Below are positions 33,672 through 42,007 of a stretch of DNA of 64,000 nucleotides, piece after piece. Location of the stretch: contig CABIKM010000026.1 of the NCBI GenBank assembly GCA_902196205.1, positions 164,270-228,269 of the forward strand, in the 5' to 3' direction. Numbering within the stretch: position 1 is the stretch's first letter; each line of letters starts with the position of its first letter. The position numbers and the translations under genes are program-made. Source of the DNA: Candidatus Methylomirabilis lanthanidiphila. Its GTDB lineage: Bacteria; Methylomirabilota; Methylomirabilia; Methylomirabilales; Methylomirabilaceae. Below the pieces are notes generated by a model. It did not search any database. It was not told the origin of the DNA and worked only from the letters and a program-made list of their open reading frames with translations.

Positions 33672-35449
33672 AGGAAGCGCAGGGTCATCAGGACGACGAA
33701 TTGCTGGGTAAGGCCTATGATGCCCGGCTGATCCGGCGCCTGCTCAGGTATATTGCGCCGTACCGGTGGTGGGTTGCGGCCTCTCTACTGCTCCTCTTTC
33801 TGACCACAGCGATGCAACTGCTCGGGCCGTATATCACCAAGATCGCGATCGACACCCACATCGCCGCCCGCGACCTGCATGGGCTGAACCTCGCGGTCCT
33901 GGCCTACCTGATCACCGTCCTCGTCGGGTTCATATCGCAATACGCCCAGAGCTATACCGTACAGTATACCGGCCAGCGGGCCATGCATGACCTCAGAGTG
34001 CAGATCTTTACCCACGTGCAACGACAGGACCTCGCCTTCTTCGACAGGAATCCGGTCGGGCGGCTGATGACCAGGGTCATCAATGATGTGGAGACCCTGA
34101 ACGAGCTGTTCGGATCCGGGGTGGTGGCACTGCTGGGCGACCTGCTGACGCTGGTCGGGGTCGCGGCGGCCATGTTAGCGCTGGACTGGCGCCTGGCACT
34201 GATCTCGTTCGCGACCTTCCCGCTCATGCTGCCCGCGACGGCCGCCTATCGCAGGCGGGCGCGCGACAACTACCGCGACAGCCGACGGATCCTGGCCCGG
34301 ATGAATGCGTACCTGCAGGAGAACATCTCCGGCATGGCGACCATCCAGGCGTTCGGTCAGGAGGCGCGTCACCTCCGCAGGTTCAAGGAGATCAACACCC
34401 AGCATCGGGATGTGCTGATTAAGAGCATCCAGTACAACGCGATCTTCTTCCCCACCATTGAACTTTTCAGCGCCATTACCGTCGGCCTCCTGCTCTGGGT
34501 GGGCGGCGCCATGATCCTCGACGAACGGGTCCTCCCCGGCGTGATTATCGCCTTTGTCCAATACGTGAACCGCCTGTTTGCGCCGATCCGGGACCTGGCG
34601 GAGAAGTACAACATCCTGCAGGCGGCGATGGCTTCGAGCGAGCGGGTATTCAAACTGCTCGATACGGAGGAATCGCTGGCGGAACCCGCTGCGCCGATCC
34701 GTCTCGTTCGCCTGCGCGGCGAGATCGAGTTCCGGGATGTGTGGCTCTCCTACACGGCCGGCGAGCCGGTGCTCAAGGGGATCTCCTTCAAGGTCGCCCC
34801 GGGCGAAAAGGTGGCCATAGTCGGCGCGACGGGCGCCGGGAAGACCTCGATCATCTCGGCCCTGTGCCGGTTCTATGACGTGCAGCGCGGCAGTGTATGC
34901 GTTGACGGCGTCGACGTGCGGGAATGGGATAAGCGGGCGCTGCGTCGGCAGATAGGGTTGGTGTTGCAGGATGTCTTTCTCTTTTCAGGCGATATCGCCC
35001 GCAATATCAGTCTCGGCGATCGCGCGGTCTCGGACGCGCACATGATTGAAGCGGCGCGGCGTGTTCACGCCGAGGATTTCATTGATCGTCTCCCGGGCGG
35101 TTTCCGTGCCGTGGTGGAGGAGCGTGGCTCAACGCTCTCCCAGGGCGAACGGCAGCTTCTCTCGTTCGCCAGGGCGCTCGCGTTCGATCGGCCGATCCTG
35201 ATCATGGATGAGGCGACCAGCTCGGTGGATACGGCAACAGAGTCACTGATCCAGGATGCCCTGAGAACGCTGCTGCTCGGGCGGACCGCCCTGATCATTG
35301 CGCATCGTCTGTCGACCATCCAGTTCGTCGATCGGATCATCGTCCTGCACAAGGGGCGCATCCGCGAGGAGGGGACCCATCAGGAGCTCCTCGCCAGCGG
35401 CGGACTGTACAGCCGGCTCTACGAACTGCAATATCAGCCGCTGGCCTAG
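33668..35449 (+). CDS. ABC exporter half, active ATPase site
   Basis: The 593-residue partner overlaps the previous gene by four bases. It has six membrane helices and an ATPase domain with Walker A GATGAGKTS, a non-canonical signature LSQGERQ and Walker B LIMDEATSSVD with the catalytic Glu. In heterodimeric exporters of the TM287/288 or BmrCD type, the non-canonical signature pairs with the degenerate Walker B of the other half, exactly as found here. Substrate unknown; multidrug or lipid export is possible. Confidence 0.92.
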   Translation: MKEAQGHQDDELLGKAYDARLIRRLLRYIAPYRWWVAASLLLLFLTTAMQLLGPYITKIAIDTHIAARDLHGLNLAVLAYLITVLVGFISQYAQSYTVQYTGQRAMHDLRVQIFTHVQRQDLAFFDRNPVGRLMTRVINDVETLNELFGSGVVALLGDLLTLVGVAAAMLALDWRLALISFATFPLMLPATAAYRRRARDNYRDSRRILARMNAYLQENISGMATIQAFGQEARHLRRFKEINTQHRDVLIKSIQYNAIFFPTIELFSAITVGLLLWVGGAMILDERVLPGVIIAFVQYVNRLFAPIRDLAEKYNILQAAMASSERVFKLLDTEESLAEPAAPIRLVRLRGEIEFRDVWLSYTAGEPVLKGISFKVAPGEKVAIVGATGAGKTSIISALCRFYDVQRGSVCVDGVDVREWDKRALRRQIGLVLQDVFLFSGDIARNISLGDRAVSDAHMIEAARRVHAEDFIDRLPGGFRAVVEERGSTLSQGERQLLSFARALAFDRPILIMDEATSSVDTATESLIQDALRTLLLGRTALIIAHRLSTIQFVDRIIVLHKGRIREEGTHQELLASGGLYSRLYELQYQPLA

Positions 35450-35482
35450 TACCGATCCCTTCCCTCACCGGACCCGCTGTCC

Positions 35483-35791
35483 CTACGGCTTCCTTTCCGA
35501 TACCAGAATGACCTCGTGTATCTCGAAACCGTTGGGGCCGGGACACATCTCCTTGGGCGCCATATTCTTGTGGACCTGCTTGAACTCTTCGCTCTGGGTC
35601 CAGGCCTCGAACGTCTCCTGGCTTTCCCAATGGGTCATCAGGATGTAGTAGTCGCCTACGATAGGCCGCAGGATTTCGTTGCGGATAAATCCCGGCATGC
35701 GCTCGACCACGCTCAGGCGGTCGTCGAACCGCTTCTCGAACTCGCTTTCACACCCTTTTGTTACAGGCACCCTGTTGGCTACGACAATCAT
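35483..35791 (-). CDS. Antibiotic-biosynthesis-monooxygenase-fold protein (HmoB/IsdG-like)
   Basis: The 102-residue protein is a dimeric ferredoxin-like alpha/beta barrel of the ABM family: IVVANRVPVTKGCESEFEKRF (in parts), PGFIRNEILRP, YYILMTHWESQETFEAW and the late EEFKQVHKN. Members include heme-degrading and quinone-forming monooxygenases. The start is the second Met (35791) because GGAGG lies five bases before it. It converges with the ABC exporter genes. Confidence 0.78.
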   Translation of the reverse strand: MIVVANRVPVTKGCESEFEKRFDDRLSVVERMPGFIRNEILRPIVGDYYILMTHWESQETFEAWTQSEEFKQVHKNMAPKEMCPGPNGFEIHEVILVSERKP

Positions 35792-36045
35792 TGTTGCCTC
35801 CAATACCTACCCGTGCCGCGAGCGGCGCAGCAGACAAGCAGAACGGTTCACGTTTCGTTGGATCGAATGGGCACCATGATAACTGCGCGGGTGTACGTTG
35901 TCAACGTATCGCCCTGACTATATTTATTTCTTGACCTGTCAAAAACTTTCTGCTTGACTGACACTCGGTTCGTAATGACTGATTGGGCTTCAGCCGGGCG
36001 CGGCGCGTAGTCCCGCGCAGGTAACAGTGATAGAGGAGGTGTCAG

Positions 36046-36525
36046 ATGTCGACGGAAGACAATAAGCGTCTGGTGCGTCGGCTCTACGCCGAGGGATTTC
36101 AATTCTCGGCGATGGATGAGTTTTTTTCTCCCGATCTTATCTACCACGATCCGCCTCCGATCCCCGGTCTCAGGCCAGGGATTGAAGCGATTAAGCAGAC
36201 GTTCAGGACGTTTGCGTCCGCGGCACCGGAGGGTAACCCCGTCATCCACGATCTAATTGCCGAAGGAGACCTGGTAGTGGTCCGGATGACCGCAGCCGGA
36301 TTACACACAGGCGAGCTCTTTGGAGTTCCGCCAACCGGCAAGCGGCTGGAGATGACCGGTATTGTGATCTACCGGTTCGAAGACGGGAAGATCGTCGAGC
36401 GGTGGGCCCAACATGATTTCCTTGGGCTCATGTATCAGCTTGGCTTGATCGGGACAAAGGGACATGAGTCCTCATCCCACCCTGACGAACTTGAACTTGG
36501 CGCGGCCGCGCAGAGGAATGCATGA
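36046..36525 (+). CDS. SnoaL-like ester-cyclase-family protein
   Basis: The 159-residue protein has the SnoaL/NTF2-like fold: NKRLVRRLYAEGF, FSPDLIYHDPPP, then VRMTAAGLHTGELFGVPPTGKRLEM split as VRMTAAGLHTGELFG and PTGKRLEMTGI, and FEDGKIVERW. Such proteins are often called ester cyclases; real functions vary. GAGGAGGTG precedes the ATG. Its stop overlaps the ATG of the next gene. Confidence 0.8.
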   Translation: MSTEDNKRLVRRLYAEGFQFSAMDEFFSPDLIYHDPPPIPGLRPGIEAIKQTFRTFASAAPEGNPVIHDLIAEGDLVVVRMTAAGLHTGELFGVPPTGKRLEMTGIVIYRFEDGKIVERWAQHDFLGLMYQLGLIGTKGHESSSHPDELELGAAAQRNA

Positions 36526-37388
36526 CCATATTATCGCAGAATCCGGAACTACAGGGGTGGGCCTTAATTCTGGGGGCGTCGAGCGGCTTCGGTGAGGCCG
36601 CCTCGCTTGCCTTGGCGAAAGCCGGGATGCATATCTTCGGCGTACATCTGGATCGCAAGGCCACCATGCCGAATGTCGAGCGAATTGTCGCCCAGATCAA
36701 ACGTGAAGGACGGGAAGCGATTTTCTTTAACGTCAACGCCTCCGATCCGGAGAAGCGGCGCGAGGTTCTCGACCAGGCGGAGAAGATTCTGGCCGATCGA
36801 AGGGAGCCCTCCTCAGTGAAGGTCATGCTGCACTCTCTTGCTTTCGGGACCTTGAAGCCGTTCCTTGCCCACTCACCCAAGGACGCCATTACCCAGCCCC
36901 AGATGGATATGACCCTGGATGTAATGGCTCATAGCCTTGTCTATTGGGTTCAGGATCTGGTCATGCGACAGTTGACGGTGCGCGGCGGACGGATCTATGC
37001 GATGACCAGCTCCGGCGGGACGCGCGTCTGGTCCGGCTATGGAGCCGTTTCGGCGGCCAAGGCGGCCCTGGAGTCGCACATCCGGCAGCTCGCGATGGAG
37101 CTGGCTCCCCTTGGGATTACAGCAAATGCTATCCGGGCAGGGGTCACCGATACCCCGGCGCTCCGAAAAATCCCCGGAAATGAGGAGATCGTGCGGACCG
37201 CGCAGGAGGTTAATCCCTCCGGCCGCCTCACCACGCCGGAAGATGTTGGCGCGGCCCTCGTTGTCTTAAGCCGTCCGGAGACCTACTGGATGACGGGCAA
37301 CGTGATCGGGGTAGACGGGGGCGAGGATGTTGTGGGGTTCTCTATCCCCACTTCGGTTGCAGGTCCTGAAAAGTCAAGTCCCGCTTGA
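36522..37388 (+). CDS. FabL/FabI-like enoyl-ACP reductase (SDR family)
   Basis: The protein has an SDR core with ILGASSGFGEAAS as the nucleotide motif. The active site reads GYGAVSAAKAALES, a Tyr-x6-Lys spacing, which is the FabI/FabL type rather than the Tyr-x3-Lys of ordinary SDRs. A FabI-like late segment (GRLTTPEDVGAALVVLS, then GNVIGVDGGEDVVG) is present. It would reduce enoyl-ACP in fatty acid synthesis. It is coupled to the SnoaL-like gene. Whether it is the main FabI of the cell cannot be told. Confidence 0.8.
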   Translation: MTILSQNPELQGWALILGASSGFGEAASLALAKAGMHIFGVHLDRKATMPNVERIVAQIKREGREAIFFNVNASDPEKRREVLDQAEKILADRREPSSVKVMLHSLAFGTLKPFLAHSPKDAITQPQMDMTLDVMAHSLVYWVQDLVMRQLTVRGGRIYAMTSSGGTRVWSGYGAVSAAKAALESHIRQLAMELAPLGITANAIRAGVTDTPALRKIPGNEEIVRTAQEVNPSGRLTTPEDVGAALVVLSRPETYWMTGNVIGVDGGEDVVGFSIPTSVAGPEKSSPA

Positions 37389-37469
37389 TGGGGGATGCGT
37401 GTACTCCGTCCGCGCGTAACAGCATAACAGCGGAGTCGATGATGCAGCCCGTCCAATGCAAGACCCAGG

Positions 37470-38567
37470 TCAACCTGATGCGTCCGGCGCATTGGTATCG
37501 CTTCGTGTGATTGTCCATGCCTTACTGGACTGCCACCAACTCTTCGCTGCCCGCAAGCGGCCTGCTTCGTGGTCAATCAGGAGGAACTTGACATAGCGCT
37601 CCAGTATCTGCGGGACCTCTCTGTCGCGTACGAGGAGTCTTTCCGTCGGCATCAGCAGCCGGACCTGGGCCGGCGGTCGCAGATGATCCAGGACGGCCGT
37701 CGGGACCTGCGCACCCAAGAGCGACTGTACGCAGGTCAGCGCATAGTAGGCGGCCTGGCGGCACTGATGGCGGTGGGCCATCTGCAGAAGACGATCCCAG
37801 TCGGTGCGGTTGCCATCGCGTCTGAGGGTCAGCAATAGATCACACAGGAGGATCAACCCGTCAAAGACGTGATGGAAGGCGAAATGGACGCAAAGGAAGA
37901 GTAAAAGGATCTCGCCGCCGAGGACCGGCACGATTTGCCTGCCAACGTGAATCCGATCCGGACAGTTCCACGCGAGTGTTTCACCCAGGAGGGATGGCGA
38001 CCTCCAGGAGGCCATGAGGGTGTCCCAATGGAGGTCCACTGTCAGTATTCGTGGACCCTGTCGATCAAATTCAATCTCCCCGAACAACTCGCGCTTCTCG
38101 GACTCGAGATGCGGGTATCTCAGCCGAAATCCGACCGCTGTCAGCGCGGCCTTCGCCGCCCCGTAAGAGTCCTCTTTGATCAGGAGATCGATATCGTTAT
38201 AGGGCCGCAGCCCCTCGACCGGATAGCAGGTCTTCGAGAGGGCCTCGCCCTTAAGGAGGATGAATGGGATATCGCGACTCTCGAATAGTCTTGCCAACTC
38301 TTCCAGCGCCTGCAAGTGGTACAGGTCATTAGCGACCGCTTCGCGGCGCTGCGCCTCCCATTCCGATCGTACCCATTCCGGTATTCCAGCGAATCGGGTG
38401 CGACGGAGGCCGTATGAGAGGAGTGGTCCGACCCGGTGATGGCGTACCAGTCGCTGCAGCAAGTGCCAGTCAAGAGAGGAAAAGGTCGGCTTGGCGTGGG
38501 CGGGCTCCTCGTGAAGCGAGGCTCGGAGCATGCCCAGGAGAGCCCCCCGCTCCGGGAAACGGTTCAT
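37470..38567 (-). CDS. Nucleotidyltransferase-fold protein of the RiPP cluster (NTP_transf_5-like)
   Basis: The 365-residue protein has the nucleotidyltransferase pattern LLKG (104-107), Arg121 and DIDLLI (125-130), close to the uncharacterised family that occurs in lasso-peptide clusters such as the paeninodin type. It is the last gene of the minus-strand cluster and overlaps the kinase gene as ATGA. Its reaction in those clusters is unclear. The last residues after RAAKSWW may be a tail. Confidence 0.75.
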   Translation of the reverse strand: MNRFPERGALLGMLRASLHEEPAHAKPTFSSLDWHLLQRLVRHHRVGPLLSYGLRRTRFAGIPEWVRSEWEAQRREAVANDLYHLQALEELARLFESRDIPFILLKGEALSKTCYPVEGLRPYNDIDLLIKEDSYGAAKAALTAVGFRLRYPHLESEKRELFGEIEFDRQGPRILTVDLHWDTLMASWRSPSLLGETLAWNCPDRIHVGRQIVPVLGGEILLLFLCVHFAFHHVFDGLILLCDLLLTLRRDGNRTDWDRLLQMAHRHQCRQAAYYALTCVQSLLGAQVPTAVLDHLRPPAQVRLLMPTERLLVRDREVPQILERYVKFLLIDHEAGRLRAAKSWWQSSKAWTITRSDTNAPDASG

Positions 38568-39583
38568 CCCAGGAGCCGATCGACCAGGCGGGGAAGGTCC
38601 AGAACGTCACGGCCGAAATGGAGGCGATAGCACGTGGTTGTCTCGACAAGGCGCGCGAGCAGCTCGAAATGACGCACCGAAATCCCTCGGTCAAAACAGA
38701 GCAGGCTGTGCGGCAAGAGCGTCCGGAGCGCCTGCGCCTTTGAAAGCGTCTCGACTCTGCTCGTTGGCTCTCCACTGATGTTCGGAAAAAGGATGACGCT
38801 GGGCGCTACGGCGTCGGCCGCGGAACCCGGGTACAGCGTCTCGGCGCAGAATCGTTTCTTTCGGAAGCCGGTCTCGAGAGCCGTCGCCGCTCTGCTGAGT
38901 TCCGGAAAGAAGGCGACAGACTGATCGGTCACGTCGATCATCTCGGGAAATGGGAGTAACTCGACGTCACCTCCGTTCTTCCGCAGGAACGGTTTGTCAT
39001 CTGAGAGGCAGCGATACCCTGCCCGCATCAGAGAGACACAGCAGGTACTCTTGCCGCTTCCGCTCATTCCAGGAATCAATACCCCGCACCCGTTCCGTTC
39101 CAGGGCTGCCGCATGCACGACATGGAGACCGCGTCGGGCCAGAAGCTGCGCGAACGGGAAAAAGAAGAATATGCTGGGAAGCAGCGCCTGGTGTAGATCC
39201 AGCGGCTCGGCAAGCAATCCCTCAAGCCGTCCGCCGGATGTGTCGAGCCATAACCGGCCACGCCGATGATAATCCAGCAATAGACCGCCATCCCGAGTAT
39301 AGACGTCCCAGTCGATGCCCAGCCGACCGGCAAGATCAAAGGCGTTCTTCCAGGAGGTCGAGAAGAGTAATGATCCGGCTCCGTTGGATGACCCGCATGT
39401 AAGAGGGTCCGGGGCCTTTCCGCTGCGTTCATAAATGAACCGCAGCGGCTGGCTGTCGGCTGCCCGATCCCGGGCAAATCGGCGCAACAGGTCGCCAATC
39501 CCGGCGGCGAGCAATGGGATCTCAGTATCTACTTGAACGCCAATGCCGTAGAGATCAAATGTCTGCGTTATCATGCTGTTCAT
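38564..39583 (-). CDS. HPr-kinase-like protein kinase of the RiPP cluster
   Basis: The 339-residue protein resembles HPr serine kinase C-terminal domains: Walker A GMSGSGKST (172-180), CLSDD (192-196) and a His at 157 upstream. In lasso clusters, kinases of this family phosphorylate the C-terminal Ser of the peptide; Ser/Thr occur in all five precursor tails here, so a similar role is plausible but inferred. It lies just after the first two precursor genes on the same strand. Confidence 0.78.
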   Translation of the reverse strand: MNSMITQTFDLYGIGVQVDTEIPLLAAGIGDLLRRFARDRAADSQPLRFIYERSGKAPDPLTCGSSNGAGSLLFSTSWKNAFDLAGRLGIDWDVYTRDGGLLLDYHRRGRLWLDTSGGRLEGLLAEPLDLHQALLPSIFFFFPFAQLLARRGLHVVHAAALERNGCGVLIPGMSGSGKSTCCVSLMRAGYRCLSDDKPFLRKNGGDVELLPFPEMIDVTDQSVAFFPELSRAATALETGFRKKRFCAETLYPGSAADAVAPSVILFPNISGEPTSRVETLSKAQALRTLLPHSLLCFDRGISVRHFELLARLVETTTCYRLHFGRDVLDLPRLVDRLLG

Positions 39584-39622
39584 CTTGTTGCAAACAACAC
39601 CACCGCCAAAAGAACCATTCGC

Positions 39623-39733
39623 CTAGTGAACCGGGCTTTGCACGACACCGGTAATATCCCGTAACGGCTTGTGTTTCGTCAGGGTCGGCTTCGTATAGGG
39701 CATCTTCGGGCTTTCCGTGCCGATATCTTTCAT
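39623..39733 (-). CDS. RiPP precursor peptide 1 (36 aa)
   Basis: The peptide has the shared leader (YTKPTLTKHKPLRDIT) and the tail GVVQSPVH. It starts with MKDIGTESPKMP. A GGGAAGG sequence precedes the ATG. Upstream is a decayed copy of the radical SAM 3' end (GNRRCLNR, stop, WEGKSA). The gene is too short for usual gene finders. Confidence 0.8.
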   Translation of the reverse strand: MKDIGTESPKMPYTKPTLTKHKPLRDITGVVQSPVH

Positions 39734-39918
39734 GCAGATTTGCCTTCCCATCATCGATTCAGACAGCGACGATTTCCCACAGGCATTACTGGTATCCCCT
39801 GGTCCTGGACATGAAGGGGCTACGACAACTTCCCGGCAATACGCTTTTACCGTACTTGATCCCCTTGATGGAGATCCAAATCGTCAGCCGCACTGAACTC
39901 AGAAGAGGCTGTACCTTG

Positions 39919-40029
39919 CTACTTGAGACTTACCGGGGTCCCGGCCGTAATATCCCGCAGCGGCTGGTGTTTGGTGAGGGTGGGCTTCACATAGGGCATC
40001 TTTGGATCTTCTGCAACTACGTTTTTCAT
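39919..40029 (-). CDS. RiPP precursor peptide 2 (36 aa)
   Basis: The peptide has MKNVVAEDPKMP, the leader YVKPTLTKHQPLRDIT and the tail AGTPVSLK. GGAGGAGGA precedes the ATG. The upstream bases keep a decayed radical SAM tail (VGDGHYPKQL, stop, AGGGQA). The leader Thr and following Ala fit cleavage after Thr-Ala, leaving GTPVSLK. Confidence 0.82.
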   Translation of the reverse strand: MKNVVAEDPKMPYVKPTLTKHQPLRDITAGTPVSLK

Positions 40030-40191
40030 GCCTGTCCTCCTCCTGCTCACAATTGCTTCGGATAATGACCATCACCTACGCGCGTCAAGAACGATTATGG
40101 TACACTGAGCCACTGCGCGATGACAACCATTTTCTCTGATCGATCAGATCAGCCGTTGCCACGAACTCGGCGTGTTCGTAAAGGGAGGGCC

Positions 40192-41415
40192 ATGGAATCT
40201 GTCAAACGAATAGGTGTGATTGCCGCCACACTTGTGGTGTTGGCAGACGTAGCGGATGCCGACATCATCAGTGACTGGAACAGGAAGATGGTGTCCGCGG
40301 GCGTGAGGGCCAAGGCTGGGGCCATGCAGGGCAGGAACGCCGCGATCGTACACGTGGCCATGTTTGATGCGGTCAACGCGATCGAGCGGCGCTACACGCC
40401 GTATCGGGTGCAACCGACTGCTGCCTCCGGCACGTCGCGTGAGGCTGCCGCAGCCGCAGCCGCCCACTTCCTCCTTACCCGCCTGTATCCGGATCAGGTA
40501 AGAGACCTCGACATGTTTTACCGTGCCTCGCTTGCGGCGATTCCGGATGGCGAGCCGAAGTCGCAGGGTATCCAGCTCGGGGAAAAGGTCGCGGCGGAGA
40601 TATTCGAGTGGCGTGCCAAGGATGGAGCCGATGCGCCCAATACCTATCGCCCGTACACGGCAGCGGGCACGTACGTCCCCACGGCGCTTCCCAGCGGTTT
40701 CAGTATGGCCAATACCATGCCCTTCGCCCTCAAACAGGGTTCTCAGTTTCGTCCGGGGGCGCCCTATGCCCTCCAAAGCGCGCAATGGGCGAAGGACTAC
40801 AACGAAGTGAAGACCATGGGCGTCGCAAGAGGCTCCGCCCGCTCGGCGGAACAGAGCGTGATCGCCAGATTCTGGGAACTGCCCGATCCGGACATCTATG
40901 CGATAGTCCAGCAACTTGCGGCGGCCAAAAAACTCGATGTAATAGAGACCGCGCGGTTGTTCGCGTTGGTCGCCATGACAACCGCTGACGTGAGGATCGC
41001 GTTTTACGACGCCAAGTACACGTACCACTTCTGGCGGCCGGTGACTGCGATTCGCAACGGCGACATCGATGACAATGACGCGACCGAACGCGATCCGGCG
41101 TGGGAGCCATTCAGACCCACGCCGATGCATCCAGAGTATCCGTGTGGCCACTGCGTCGCGGCGGCTGCGGCAGCCGGTGTGCTGGAAGCCTTATTCGGCG
41201 ATACGGTACCGACATTCACGCTGACCAGCCCGACGGCACCCGGTGTACGCCGTAGCTTCATCCGGCTCTCCGACTATGTCGCAGAGGTCACCAATGCGCG
41301 CGTCTACGGTGGTATGCATTACCGCACCTCTGGCGAAGTGGGCGCCGCGATGGGACGCAAGATCGGCGAATACACCGTGCAGCACTACCTTAAGCCTGTC
41401 CGCCAACCGGATTAG
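40192..41415 (+). CDS. Vanadium-haloperoxidase-like / PAP2-family secreted protein
   Basis: The 407-residue protein has an N-terminal signal segment ending ADA and the three PAP2/vanadium-peroxidase motifs: KYTYHFWRPVTAIR (Lys and Arg), PEYPCGHCVAA (Gly-His, with Cys in the usual Ser place) and RVYGGMHYRTS (Arg and His). Cys variants occur in secreted bacterial members. It would act in the periplasm as a phosphatase or haloperoxidase. AAGGGAGGG precedes the ATG at 40192. It lies on the opposite strand inside the precursor array, its stop 22 bases from that of precursor 3. Confidence 0.85.
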   Translation: MESVKRIGVIAATLVVLADVADADIISDWNRKMVSAGVRAKAGAMQGRNAAIVHVAMFDAVNAIERRYTPYRVQPTAASGTSREAAAAAAAHFLLTRLYPDQVRDLDMFYRASLAAIPDGEPKSQGIQLGEKVAAEIFEWRAKDGADAPNTYRPYTAAGTYVPTALPSGFSMANTMPFALKQGSQFRPGAPYALQSAQWAKDYNEVKTMGVARGSARSAEQSVIARFWELPDPDIYAIVQQLAAAKKLDVIETARLFALVAMTTADVRIAFYDAKYTYHFWRPVTAIRNGDIDDNDATERDPAWEPFRPTPMHPEYPCGHCVAAAAAAGVLEALFGDTVPTFTLTSPTAPGVRRSFIRLSDYVAEVTNARVYGGMHYRTSGEVGAAMGRKIGEYTVQHYLKPVRQPD

Positions 41416-41437
41416 GGTGTGAGCGGTTTCTGCACCC

Positions 41438-41560
41438 TTAATCCATCGTTATCGGGCTCGAGACACCGCCGGCCGTAATATCCCGCAACGGCTGGTGCTT
41501 GGTCAGTGTCGGCTTAGTATAGGGCAGTTTCGGGCTTTCCATGCTGACGTCTTTTTTCAC
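41438..41560 (-). CDS. RiPP precursor peptide 3 (40 aa, GTG start)
   Basis: The peptide reads MKKDVSMESPKLP, leader YTKPTLTKHQPLRDIT and tail AGGVSSPITMD, the longest tail together with copy 5. The GTG start is supported by AAGGAGGTG eight bases before and by the overlap with a preserved radical SAM tail (WHCLKRLWEGGEDA, stop), just as at copy 5. Confidence 0.82.
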   Translation of the reverse strand: MKKDVSMESPKLPYTKPTLTKHQPLRDITAGGVSSPITMD

Positions 41561-41714
41561 GCGTCTTCACCTCCTTCCCATAGGCGTTTCAGACAGTGCC
41601 AATTCTCTCCGCGCATCCAAAATGTCTCCCTCTACAGGAATGGAGAGGCCGTACCGTCCCGTCAGACAGACTCGGATCGCGTTACTGTTCCAAATTGGGA
41701 AGAAACCCCTTCGT

Positions 41715-41822
41715 TTAAGCGCCACCACTCAGCACTTGGCCTGTAATATCCCGCAGCGGCTTGTGCTTCGTGAGGGTCGGCTTCGTATAGAGCTGTTCCG
41801 GTGCTGTCTTTACGTCCTTCAT
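41715..41822 (-). CDS. RiPP precursor peptide 4 (35 aa)
   Basis: The peptide reads MKDVKTAPEQL, leader YTKPTLTKHKPLRDIT and tail GQVLSGGA. GAGGAGGAG precedes the ATG. The upstream radical SAM relic reads VRNRHPIKQH, stop, GGENR, so its coding value is lost while the ribosome binding site remains. Confidence 0.82.
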   Translation of the reverse strand: MKDVKTAPEQLYTKPTLTKHKPLRDITGQVLSGGA

Positions 41823-41887
41823 CGGTTCTCTCCTCCTCAGTGTTGTTTGATAGGGTGACGATTCCTAACGCGCTTGCCCAGCCTACT

Positions 41888-42007
41888 TTATCCGGTTTGT
41901 CGTATGGAGCCGTTTACTCCTGCCGTAATATCCCGCAGCGGCTTGTGCTTCGTGAGGGTCGGCTTCGTATAGGGCATCTTCGAAGTTTCCGTGACGATGT
42001 CTTTCAT
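41888..42007 (-). CDS. RiPP precursor peptide 5 (39 aa)
   Basis: The peptide reads MKDIVTETSKMP, leader YTKPTLTKHKPLRDIT and tail AGVNGSIRQTG. Its ATG overlaps the stop codon of the intact radical SAM gene (ATGA) with AAGGAGGTG upstream. It appears to be the founder copy of the array since its upstream radical SAM sequence is the functional one. Confidence 0.85.
   Translation of the reverse strand: MKDIVTETSKMPYTKPTLTKHKPLRDITAGVNGSIRQTG

Noticed and set aside
39811..40065. Plus-strand open frame across precursor 2
   Set aside because: It is the shadow of the minus-strand precursor gene; its repeated segments only reflect the conserved leader.
39623..42007. The five repeated units as a CRISPR-like array
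   Set aside because: Units are coding, unevenly spaced and differ in length; no cas genes are present.
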